DNA from: Ligula intestinalis
Lineage: Eukaryota; Platyhelminthes; Cestoda; Diphyllobothriidea; Diphyllobothriidae
Reading direction: 5' to 3'
Length of the DNA: 64,000 nt
Assembly (NCBI GenBank): GCA_036362985.1
Contig: JAYGXS010000004.1
Location: 2,710,001 to 2,774,000, forward strand
Of the stretch, positions 26,401 to 38,400 are shown piece by piece. The notes beneath the pieces were generated by a model. It saw nothing but the letters and a program-made list of their open reading frames with translations. It did no database searches and was not told the origin of the DNA. Within the stretch, counting starts at the first letter, position 1. Every line of letters begins with the position of its first letter. A program made the translations under genes and the position numbers.

Positions 26401-29400
26401 GCTGGTGCCATCTCCGCTGCAGTGGCCTCGCCACGGCTGCCGATTGGTCGCCCGCCTTCGCGTGTCCCAGCTGTCCCGTGCCCCCACCGATCTCCATGCC
26501 TCCAGCCCATCTAGTCCTGAACCCAAATCCTCTGGTCTCCGACCTTGCCTCACCACCTGGTCTTAAAATCTTACAATTCAACGCCAACGGCCTCCTTGGG
26601 AAGCTTGACCAGCTCCTGGCCTTCATGCGCTTGCACAGCATAGCTGTGGCGGCTATCCAAGAGACAAAGTGGTCTAACTCCACTAAGGTCCCTTCCTGTG
26701 CCGATTACACGATTGTCCGTCGCGACCGCGGCCGCAATAAAGGCGGAGGTTTGGCCTTCCTGGTGGACAAATCCATTGCCCATCACCAGCTTCCCCTGCT
26801 TGGAGCCGATCCCACGGAAGTACTGGCGATTTACCTTGACATTGGCCCGGCGCCGCTAACCGTCCTGAACGTGTAAATCCCTCCAACTTCCAGTTGTTCT
26901 CCCGGTTTCACCGCCTCTATCGCTCCCTACTTACCTTCTGGAGACAGTCTGGTGCTAGGTGACTTCAACGCTCACCATGACCTATGGTGCTCTAACTTGG
27001 CAGCCGACCCCCGAGGAGAAGCTCTGGCTGATGAAATAGAACACGCCCCCTTTGCCGTTCTCAACGAGAACAGCCAAACGCGGCTCCCAACCAACGGCGC
27101 CTCCAGCTCGCCCGATGTTTCCCTCGCCAGTCTCAGTCTGGTAGCCTCCACCATGTGGAACACGGAAATCAGCCTGGGTAGCGACCACCTCCCCATTGTG
27201 CTCGAATTGGCCACCGCCGCCGAGTGTATCAAGGCCCCCAACCGGCACTTCATTAATTTCAAGAAAGCCAATTGGGCAGCGTTCACGACCGAATGCGAAG
27301 CCGAGATCGATGGCCTACCGCCTCCCACCTGTGTCCACATAGCGGAGCGAGCCCTTCGTCGCCTACTCCTGGCAGCAGCAAGTCACCACATCCCTAACGG
27401 CCGCATTCCCTTTCTCCGTCCTAACTATCCGCCCGAAGCCTCCCGCCTGGAAGGAGAGAGAGACGAAATACGAGCGCATGATGCCAGTGACCCGCGCGTT
27501 GGCGAACTGAATGGCTTAATCACTAAGAGTATCAACGATGGCAAGCGCCAACGCTGGCATGAACTAATTTCACATTGCAATTTCAGCGGCAACTCAGCTG
27601 CCACTTGGAAGCTTTTACGCAACCTGACCAAACCCCGGGCTGATACATCAAACCAGTCTATTAGCTTTGGGGACGGCAAGTTCATTTCCAACAACGGTAT
27701 GATCGCCGCGAAGATGAGCAAGCTGTTCTCGCCCCGCTCGGCGCCCAGTCCCAAAAGCCAGCGCTCCCTTCTTCGTCTCCTCCATAAAGCCCCGCCCCCA
27801 GACATTTCCTTTTCGGCTGATGCCATCCTCACCGCCGTCAAGAAAATGAGAGCTTCGAAAGCCTTAGGACCAGATGGTCTGGCGCCTATCCATGAGCGCC
27901 ACATCGGCCCGAAGGTGGCTGCCTACCTTGCCGCCCTCTTCAACCTTTCACTGGGAACTTCAATCATCCCTGATTGCTGGCGCCAGTCGATCATTATCCC
28001 CCTGGTCAAAGCAGATAAGGACCCCTGCCTAGCGACCTCTTATCGTCCAATTGCCCTCCTCAGTCCATTGGCGAAGATCCTGGAACGGCTCATCCACCCA
28101 ATTCTGACGTCTGTGGCGGACCTATCTTGCCACCAACATGGTTTCCGATCGGGTCGTGGAACTACAACGGCGCTCTTCGAGCTCAGCGACGCTATCCTCG
28201 AGGGCTTCAATCAACAGAAGCCCGCTTCGCGGACCGTGGCAGTCTCAATTGACCTGTCACGAGCCTTTGACTGCGTCCACCACGATCAGCTCCTGCAGGA
28301 CTTGGTCTCGTTGAACGTCCCGACTGGCCTGGTCCGATGGTTGGCGGCTTACATCCGTGGCCGTCACGATCGTGTCCTCTTCCGGGGCGCTCTCTCTAAG
28401 CCCCGTAAGCAGACCTGTAGCGTCCCTCAAGGCTCTGTGCTCAGCCCGACGCTCCTTAAAATCTACATGCGAGAGCTCCCATTCCCCCGGGAACCTGTGC
28501 AATTGGTATCCTATGCGGACGATGTTACGTTCTTTTGCCGGCACCATCACATCGATCAGGCTGCACAGCTCCTCACGGAGTTCATGCCTGTTGTCGAAAA
28601 CTTCCTCACCCAGCGCGGAATGACGATCTCGGCAGCCAAGTCGTCCGTAACTGTTTTTACGCTTGACCCGAGGGAGTTCAATCGTCACCCGGTCATCACC
28701 GTCAATGGGGCGTCCTTACCGCTCGTCCGCAAGCCCAAACTCCTTGGTGTGCATTTTGATCCGCTCTTCACGTTTGCAGACCATGCCAGGGAGACCGCAA
28801 ACAAAATAAGCCGCTGCACCAAGGTCCTCAGGGCTCTAGCAGGCACATCCTGGGGCTGCGCGAAAGAGACTCTGTCGACTGCTTTCAAGGCGCTGGCCAA
28901 GCCGCACCTCACTTATGCGGCATCAATCTGGTCTCCTACGATGAGCTCTTCCAGCCTCCGCCGCCTCCAGTCAGCCCAAAACGCTGCCCTCCGCACGATC
29001 ACGGGTTGCTATAAAATGTCGCTTATAGATCATCTTTATGCGGAGGCTTCTGTTCTACCGGTCGCCCATCACAACACTCTCCTTAGCCAGCAGTTCTGGT
29101 GGAGTTGTTCGCAACCCGGCCATCCCAATCATCACCGTTGCACCGCTCCCGAGCCCTGCCGCAACGTCCGGCCGTCTATTCGAGCACTCCACAAGGAAGC
29201 TGTTGCCTGGTCTCTCGCGGATCTACCTGTTGATAGCTCTGCCACCAAGACAGGCTTCCAGCGTCTCCACCAGAGATTCGTTGTCGAGGAGAAACGAGGT
29301 TACCATCCCCCGGCCCTTTTGGGTGGCTATCCACCTCCGATTGCGGCCTCGGAACGACAGCTCCCGAGGGTCACTCGCTGTACCCTGGCGCAGATACGCA

Positions 29401-32400
29401 GTGGCTACTACATGCTCCTTCGCCAGTACCAGCACCGGCTCGACCCATCCATACCCGACTGCTGTCCCGACTGCGGCGTCTCGCCGCATGACTGCCGTCA
29501 TCTGTTCGCCTGCAGTTCTCGGCCAGGCACCCACCTCACTCCCGCGGACCTGTGGCTCAAGCCGGTCGAGGTCGCGGCTTTTCTCCGTCTCCCAATTACT
29601 CCCAGTTTGGATTCCGGTGGGGATTCCTGATCCAACTATGGGCTACGACACACACACACACCACCCAACTCTGACGATGGAAGCGAAAAGGGTTCCGAAA
29701 CGTCAGTTCAAATATGATTTGAGCCCACCCCCTCTTCTTCTTCCTTAACTTTAGGAGATGATGAACGCGGTATAAAGAAGTCTACATTCACTGCAACATG
29801 CTATGAACTTTATACAATAGCTATTTAATGGCACCAAGGAGTGTATAACTTTCTCTAAATTGACGGTATACAGTTTGTGGGCTATAGACTCGAAACAAAA
29901 CTGGAAGGGTAAACCAAACTCTCAATTATTCGGGAGTCGGCTAGCATTTTTAAACAAAAAGATACCTTTATTTGTGAATAAAATTTGAATAAGACGGGAT
30001 ATGCCATCAGATTAGTACAGAGACGAATATTTTTGTTGTATATTTTTCTAAATATATTCAAAAATCAATATAAAATGAAGAGTACAGAAATAATCATATT
30101 TACCGTTTTCGGCGTGCATCCTGTCGTGACTAAACCACATTGCCCTTTTGCTGCCTGGTAACTAATATTTCAACTCCACTTGAGTAATGTTACCTAGGCG
30201 GAAACACATTTCCAAATTTCGACTAATGTTTCATGAAATTGGGCACTGACTATATATATATATATGACATATTAATTTTTGTGCACCGATCTATTCCTCA
30301 GGATAAGCCCATCCTGGGATAATGCTTTTGCGAGTCGGATCAACCAACTGTGTTCCGCAAAGTTAATGATAATTGATATGTTACTAGCCAACTGTCAGTA
30401 ACACATATTTTTTATATTTTGTCATAAGAGTATTCCGGCTCAGACAAGGCACCGTGATATAGCTATTTCGGGCTATTGGCCCTCATCAGCCACGGGTAGC
30501 CAACTCTAGTGTAGCAGCTGAAATTACCGCCACACCCGAGTTTCGAACTCGCACATCGATCTATTCCTCAGGATGCACAAACAAATAATATATACTCCCG
30601 ATCTACAACCGGCTAGACATCGACCTCGATGGCTCAATGGTTAGGACGTCTGCCCCTGACCGGCGAGGCGCGATTTCGAAACTCGGGTGCGGCGGTCATT
30701 TCAGCTGCTACACTAGAGTTGGCTACCCGTGGCTGATGAGGGCCAATAGCCCGAAATAGCTATATCACGGTGCCCTGTCTGAGCCGGAATACTCTTATGA
30801 CAAAAATATATGACATATTTTCAATACGTTTCCTTCACATGGAAAGTGCATGGATTGTCATTCATAAACACCAAACGCAAGTGAAGCGGCCGGTGGAAAT
30901 CACCAATGTTTCGTTAAAAGCGGAAGCTACTACTTTTCGGGTATAAAAGTCGGCGCAGACGTAATCTTCCACAATGTGAGTGCAATAGGGGAAATATTTT
31001 GTAAATACGTTTTAGCAAGTATATGTGGATTTTTAAGGGGACTGAAAATGCAAAAAATTCACACACATGCCGTTTTATTGCAAGTATGACCTATGAAATA
31101 GACGCAAACCACGTGCAATTAAGATTCAACTTTCCAGCGGGACGGAAATATCTTGGGCTTATGCTACGTGGTTGTAAGTATTACAATAACCGAAGACAGA
31201 TTTCAATGCTTCGGTTAATGACGCATAAGATAACAACCTACTGCACTAGAATAGCGAAAGCAGAAGGGAGCTTTGCGACAAGATGAGAGCTAGCTATGAT
31301 AGTTTTATTGATGATGCTGAATAGTAAATAGCTTAGGTCACAGTAATCCTGCGACATGCGGGGATAAACAGATGGAGAAGAACAGAAATCAGCTGTCCTC
31401 CGGTCAGTTTCCGTGAATCGGCATATGAAATACGCACGTCAGCATTAGATTATTTTGCAGTTGAGATTCCTGACGTTCAATTAAAATTTACGGGTAGAAA
31501 TATAGTGGAACAGAGCCGGGTCACGAGGGAACATTAGATCGGGATCTATATAAGACATTCTTTTGCGAAGAAACTAAACGAATTTTGCAAGAATACACAG
31601 TAGAACGATGAGAGTAGAATAAACAACAGGCCTCCGTCAAGATACAGGCGGGTTAGAAGTCCATCAGATTAGCCAGGCGAAAGATGTTCAGCTTCAGACC
31701 AATTTACTTCGTAGGAGCCGAGAGTATTTGAACACGCGTCAGGCTAGCTTTCCGTCTGTCCTACTTACGGGCTTTGCTGCGGGTGCGCCTGACCAAAAAC
31801 AAAGTCAGACTGGCCCATGGACACATTTACTGGACAGCACAGTGTCTACGCGAGAAATATGCATATGGTGACCAGCCAGCACGTGTCAGTTATTGTGCGG
31901 AATGCCATCAACAACTGGCTGGAGGGTCCAGACGGTCGGCAGCTGCATGAGGGTGAGGCTGTGGCAGACAGTTAGCAGTACTGTCCAATGTCCGCTGTCT
32001 CAACGTCATGCGACTTCGCGGAGAGAGCTTTCGGACACGCTTACCTGAAGACCCTTGACCGACTTCCACGCGCGCACGCGCACACACACACGCGTCCAGA
32101 TATTTGCGGATTCCGAAGGCCCCCTTGAGCACAGCACCCTTCGAGCGATGCAGAAGGGACTGCTACACACGACACCGCCTCGGGCAATGCAGAAAGCAAA
32201 TCGCGCATCACTTAAACTTGCTTCGCAATCACATAACATCGGCTGTCAGCACTCCTACGCACAAACTCTTAGGCCTGACTGGACGTAGTCAACAACTAAC
32301 TCTGGCTTTGCCAGTTGCCACAGCTATCTGGGACAGAAATGAGGCATCCTGTGCACAATAAATATCTCATTTTGATGGCTTCTGGCTACAACCCGGGATT

Positions 32401-35400
32401 TGATCAGATGATTGTAGTAATCCGCGTACACCTTCTGCTTAGGCACTACAATGCCAATAACTGGAAATGCAATTCTATCCTCATCCTAATAAATGTAACG
32501 CACTTCAATTTACGACAGCACGCTAAGAGTCGTGCTATGGTAGGCTGCAAATTGAGCGGTTACCTTGGTCCCCCCTCAGAACTGAGAATCAAGCTGGAAT
32601 GGCCCCTTCTTTATGGCATTCTCACGAATGAAAAAATCCAAGCAGACCCTACAAAAGTCTTTGTGTGATCCGCGAAGATGAACAATGCATTCGAGCTTAC
32701 ACTCGGTCGTCTGGGCATTGTCTTGCCATGGGCGCGAAATGTAGGGGTAGATGGACTCTGAAAGATGTCAGCCCCTCCATAAACTAATTTGAACGCGTGT
32801 CCCTGTTGCTACACCTGCTCTGTGGGGCACGTGGTGCACGTCTTTGTTCGTAACGTTTCAATGGTCAACACATATTATGAGGGCCGTGAGAATAAATATG
32901 ACTAAGCAGAATTATTAACATATTTTTACTTACATCTTCACTTGTTTTTGATATAAATCCTACCTTTACCTACTTATTTTGTTCTCCGAAATCAGATAAC
33001 ACAGATCACACGTTTGCCACCAGGGCCACATCCAAACTTGGGAATAGGTGTTAAGATCGATGTAGACATTTCAAACGGCATATTGCCCGTTGCACCGTGC
33101 ATAAAAGCTCACCAAATATTGAGCGAAACGACCACTTCAAAAGTGAGTTCTTTCCCACCGCATACAGTAAGGACAGTTTTTATTCACTGAAATGACAAAA
33201 TAGTTTTAAGTGAAAGAGGCGTAATTTAAAATATTGCCATTATCTCAAAGTACCTCTCATGGCTTGATAGGCAGGCTTCCACTGCAAAGATAGTATTATA
33301 AGCAAAGATAAGGAAGAATGGAATGGCCATTTCTGGCACATTCGCCATCAAAAGCCGATCATACCCAACCCCAAGTGGTGCCCCACCCGAGGCTCGAACC
33401 CGCGGCCTTTTGATCGGAATTCTAACGCCACGAGCTCACTTTCTTGACGGGTATAGGCCGACAAATATTGACATTCATTGATGAATGAGCGGGACGAGTG
33501 AGTTCCGTTGGGTAACGGCTAACGTTCATCAAGCGGGTTCGAGCCTACTGTGGGACACCACTTCGGATTGAAGATGGCTGGCTGATGACGGCTAATGAGC
33601 CAGAAATGGCCATTCCAGTCTTCCTTGTCTTTGCCGACAGTGCTAGCTGCCGCTGTGCCGCTGTTGCCGGGGTTCGAGAATGAGCCTCAAAACAGAACGG
33701 GATGAGTGAGTTCCGTTAGCGATCGAGTAACGTTCATCAACGAGTTACGATTGGACGTTGTCTGAGGTGCGCGTTAAAACTGCGACTAATTAAGGAAGAC
33801 CCTTGAAGTTCCACTGACTTCAGAAATTCACTTAAATCTAATTTAATTACTGTACCCAGGGGCAATAAAAGCAACTTTTGAGTCTAAGAGTAGGCCTGTG
33901 ACCTATTTTGCTGCACCAGTGTGCGCATCGTAAAGTGACAGGCTCACAGAAGATTCTGGATACCTGGAATTTCGGTTGGGTTATTGACACGAAAGAACGG
34001 ACAAACACAAGGGAGGCTGGAATGGACATGTTTGGCTTATTAGCCGTCAGCAGCCAGTTAGTAAATAAGTTCGCTTGCCACCGCTGCGTTGCGGTTAGGC
34101 TATTGAGTCAAAGTGCTAGAGGTGACAACCTCAATCACAGACCCTGCGGCCGTTGGAGACCCGCTCGTACTCAAAATTCGCAATTTACCTCAATGAATTT
34201 AATGATCGCAAAAAAAGCAGCCAGTCAGAGCCAACAGCTGAGGTTCAAATCCACGACCTGTTGGTTAAAAGCGCAAAGCCCGAACCTCTGAGGCACGGGC
34301 TAGGAGACGACTGTGTCCCCCATAACAGGATCGGCGAGCGTCCACTGCCACCACCAAGCAAACAGTTAATCAACCTGACAGTACGCAAATACCTGATAAT
34401 TCCAATAGTCCAGGCCGACTGCGCACGCGTCGAGGTCGACAAGGAGACTGGGGCTGACACCATCAGTGACCACCTGGGCAACTGCTTCTTGACCCGCCTC
34501 CTGAGCTTTCCGTCGTCGACGTCGCCCCGATTTTTTTGTATTGCTGGCATTCTGATGGGCAGCCTCCGCGGTGGTGGCGGACTTCGCACCAGCGCCGGCC
34601 TCTCTCTCCTGTAGCCACGGAGTGATTATGTGCTGCAGCAGGCTTGTAAGGCTGCGAAATATGTTTATCTCGAAGCTATACATGTAGACCCACTCGTGGC
34701 AGGAGTACAGACCCAACTGGAATCCTGTGCCCACATAATCCCAGGCCAGGTGGTAGTAGAAGAAGCAGACATAAGCTGCAAAATGCAGAGTCAAGGAGGA
34801 GGAGGAGGAGGAGGCAGAGGAGGGGGAGGATAGGTGGTTCGGTGGGTCCGCTCCCTGGCTCTCCATCAGGGCTGACACGAGGGCGTTTTCAATGTTACAA
34901 GAGTCTTCCAGGAGTTCATGCATTCGGGCAAATATCTGTTCCATATTTGAACGTTGGCGAGAACGATTGAAGCAGAACCCACGAGAAATCTGCGTTTTTT
35001 GGAGGAGAGTGGCAAGGGTTAGGTAGAGAACAAAAGTTGGCAAAATGGTGGGTGCAGTAATTTCACGACCAGGCCTACTTTTTGAGGATCAACATTAGAA
35101 TGAGCACGGGGTATCAACGCGAACGCTGCGTATCTCTTAAATATCTACAGAACAGAAGCACTGGAGTTTATGCTATCCTGAGTGCCTTCATTTCCCGTAC
35201 AAACTTACCAGGCATAAGTGATGGATAAAATCGTGAGGCAAAATAACCAGCTTGGCGACTGAATCACGAGGAAGCGCCTCATGTAAACATCTGCTAAAGA
35301 CGATGTGGCCGCATTTTAAAAGTTCACTGTTCTTCAAAATTTATAAATGACTTTAGTTCGTGACTGATTACATAGATAGTCTCAACAGTTTGGGTTAATA

Positions 35401-38400
35401 TAGACATGCACTACTTTAGGTTTATGATCAGAGTTCCTGAATTTGTTCTAACATAACATACATACGTAGTGGGTCGTTCGTTTTAACCAATTAGGGCTGG
35501 TAAGAGAAGTAAGAAGAGTAGACCTGCTCGTGGCGCTGGCTTCACTCCCGTCCAATTCCGAAACTGAAGATAAATGCAAGAGCACTGAATGACAAGACAT
35601 CCCCGTTGTCCCTAGCAATATAGGGGATATGCCAGTAAAGTACAAGTATATGCCGGTCCCTCTACTGAGCTTAACCAAAAATCAAATACCCGGACAGCAT
35701 ACAGACAAGAGATCGCCTTTGGCTTTAGTCAGTAAGGTATTTTGTCAAGTTGCAAGCTTGAAGGCCACAAATAAAGGGGCGGGATACAGACTGTAGTAAA
35801 AAGAACCCACCCCTTTTCAAGTAGCAAGCTAATTGTGTGTGGGACAGTGCAATTCGCCGTCCTGCGCCCACCGGCACACAATGGGCATCGTCGTACATGA
35901 CGGTCGAATGAATAACGACAGAAGGCTGAGCAGAACTAGCGCTAGCATATTGTAACGCGACACATTTGTTGCGCCTTCAGCCGCTCGTAACAGAAATCCG
36001 ATGGGCTATTTACGCTTTAATAGAAAATCAGCCCAGTTTTGGTCAGGCACACTAGTTTTTGTACTTATGTGTACCTGCAAAAAGAGCTTAATGTTTACTT
36101 ACAAGAAGATGTTTTTTAGAATAAAAAAGAACTAAAATGAGTGAATTTTCGAGTTGGGTGCCCTAACTTATCTTCAGACTAACAGGAAAAATGCAATGAA
36201 CAACTAAAATTTCAAAACTGCCGAGAAAAATCAATAGTCATATAGGGTGAGACGTGATTACTGGGTGTGGCCTCAGTTAGTGTCTGTCATGCGGCCTCTG
36301 CTTTTTCCATCGTTCATTGACATGCTTATAAATACCAACTCGATGTGCCAGTTTATACATGAATCGTCGGAGTGCATGGCTTCGAGGAATTCTCAGCCAT
36401 AAAATAAGTCCGTAGTGTTCAAGAAACATTATAACCTCTCTAAAAGAAGTATTTTGCTTGAGCTAACGTTAGAGCCTTTACTGCGATGACATGAACGCAC
36501 ATTAGTGTTGTAATAGTAATCGCATCGACAAGTAGAGACAACCCTTGAGCAGGATGTTTGTAGACTACAGGAAAACTGAAGTTATTTTTTATCCCAAATT
36601 TTTAGTCTAGCCTTCACATGCGGTAACACAGCGAGGAAGATGGAATCATCGAGATAGGTCTTGATGGAAATGTGGGAAATATGGAAATAACTTTAAGTGC
36701 GATCTGTCTCTTAGATATCTGTAAAAAAAGGTTCGTTGATCACCGGAAGTACTCCTTTATTCGTCTGAGCTTTCGAACTATTACTAAAGACGAAGTAAGC
36801 CATAATTTAGGTGGTCGAAGAGTCTTCTTCTTTAAAATATACACACAAGTGGAACAAGAACAGTCGTCTCAATTCCTCGACGCCTGTGAATGTACTTTTT
36901 GGTGGTCAACAAGATGAATAGAATTAAAAAACCAGCATTCCAGTCAAGTACTTGAAGGACCAGCTGCGCAGGGATAAAGACCCCTTCCTGAATCACTGGA
37001 TCCACTATCTCTTTTGCTCACAGTTACTCACACAACGCCGTAAACCGTATTTATAATGCACAGCCCTTCTTAGTCAACATTTGAGTGGTCATCAACCACT
37101 GAAAACGAACTATCAACGGATATAGGCAACAGCCACCTCCACTAAAAAGGGTGATCTGTCAAGTCTGAGCAAACGAATGGAAGAAGTCCAGTTTTCATTT
37201 TTTTTCTTTGATGAATCTGAACAAATGGGAATGTAACATATGTCGAGGACTTAAGCTGACTGACATAACAGAAAAACGCTGTTGTTTTAGGCATTTAACT
37301 GACCCCTCGCTCTGGAAGAAGCTATGTTAACTATACGCTCATTCCATAAAAGGACCTGGCACAAAGGGTGCCGGCTGCACTTGATGACAACTTTTTCTCT
37401 TGACCGACCCTAAGAATCAAGGAAATCCGTCTTCCCACAGTAGTCCATGAATTCAGCTTGACATTGAATACTCTACAGAAACATTACAATTCAAAAGGTC
37501 ACCCTCTGCAAGATGAGTAACCGTCCAACGCTCCCAAAGTAGATAGGGGGCTCTATATGGCTCCATATATTGCTGCAGTGGGATACAATTCAAAGTGAAA
37601 GGAGGAGGCGATAAAGCAGCACCGGCGTTTAAAACCGATGAGCTAACTTGATGTTTGTCTCTTTAAGCAATGCTTAACGCAGACAATACGTAAAAACAGC
37701 AATAAAAATAGGGATAATAGGAGTATATGAAAAATTACTTACGGCAACGAGTTGGGATCCAACATGGTCAAAAAAAGAGTTGAATTTTTCAAGGACAGGA
37801 AGGTGGGTAAGAAGTTGCTTCCTTACAGAAGGTGACTCAATGCGCACCCATGAAAAGAGGAAATGCGCTGCAGATTGCGATGCGCCAAGCTTGTACTGGA
37901 GGCCATCCGGAAGTTTTGGGTAACAATGGAAAAAGGCGGAGATAAGGACACTCAAGACAGATCGGGACAAGAGGCATGTAAACATATCCGAACCAGCATC
38001 ACCTGAGGAGGGATCGCAGTTTAGTGTCTTTTCACAGACGGACTGACAACACTTCTGTCCGAAAGTGTGAAGGAAAGACCAGAGTTCTTGGAACGAAACG
38101 AAGCAGAATGAGTTGTTTTTGAGAAGGCGTTGAACTTGAGATATGATTGATTTTATACGAAGAAAGACACACAAAAGAAAGTAGAATGCCAGGTTTCTGT
38201 CTAAGATTTTCGAACTCTTCTGAACTGTCGAGGGTAAGTTTGCCTGCATCAGGAAAGGCTCGAAACCTGGAAGTCCGTATTCATGGATCCTTGGGGAATG
38301 CTTCCCGGGCCCCGGAGCCGCGCCAAGAGTGACTGTTTCCCGAATATCCTTACAAACAGAGACAATGTCCTCAATCAGAACTTTAAAATACTCACATATG

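Larger units (their letters stand above)
26250..29750 (+). mobile_element. Nearly intact CR1/Jockey-like LINE
   Basis: A single frame of 1127 codons from ATG 26250 to TGA 29630 is interrupted only by TAA at 26874-26876. Order: hydrophobic N-terminus ending in GIEANPGP; a PHD-type C4HC3 finger (YCSFC, RCGSC, WCHLRC, FACPSC); an apurinic-type endonuclease (LQFNANGLLGKL, AIQETKW, LGDFNAHHDLWCS, GSDHLPIVL); reverse transcriptase (LGPDGLAP, YRPIALLSPLAKILERLI, QHGFRSGRG, SIDLSRAFDCVHHDQLL, VPQGSVLSPTLL, SYADDVTFF); and a C-terminal CPDCGVSPHDCRHLFAC knuckle. All catalytic residues that I can place are present. The 3' region is short, with a (CA)n run and a hairpin. It sits in NAA35 intron 2, antisense to NAA35 and sense to the SH3 gene. 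High frame conservation argues for a young insertion. Confidence 0.85.
30274..30805. mobile_element. Composite insertion: two hammerhead SINEs head to head
   Basis: ATATATGACATATT occurs exactly at 30260-30273 and 30806-30819, a 14-bp direct repeat expected of one insertion event. Between them lie a 5'-truncated minus SINE (about 30421-30560) and a complete plus SINE (about 30618-30805), nearly identical over some 140 bp as an inverted repeat. The plus copy has a tRNA-like head (GATGGCTCAATGGTTAGGAC as A box and GATTTCGAAACTCGG as B box). A second, internal 18-bp direct repeat (CGATCTATTCCTCAGGAT at 30287 and 30557) brackets the minus copy. Confidence 0.65.

Noticed and set aside
26045..26566. 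Separate LINE ORF1 of 173 codons
   Set aside because: It overlaps the PHD-endonuclease frame and has only Pro/Arg-rich sequence; no RNA-binding or coiled-coil features.
32315..32668. 117-codon open frame
   Set aside because: No recognisable domain; lies in an intron rich in repeats; length is within chance expectation.
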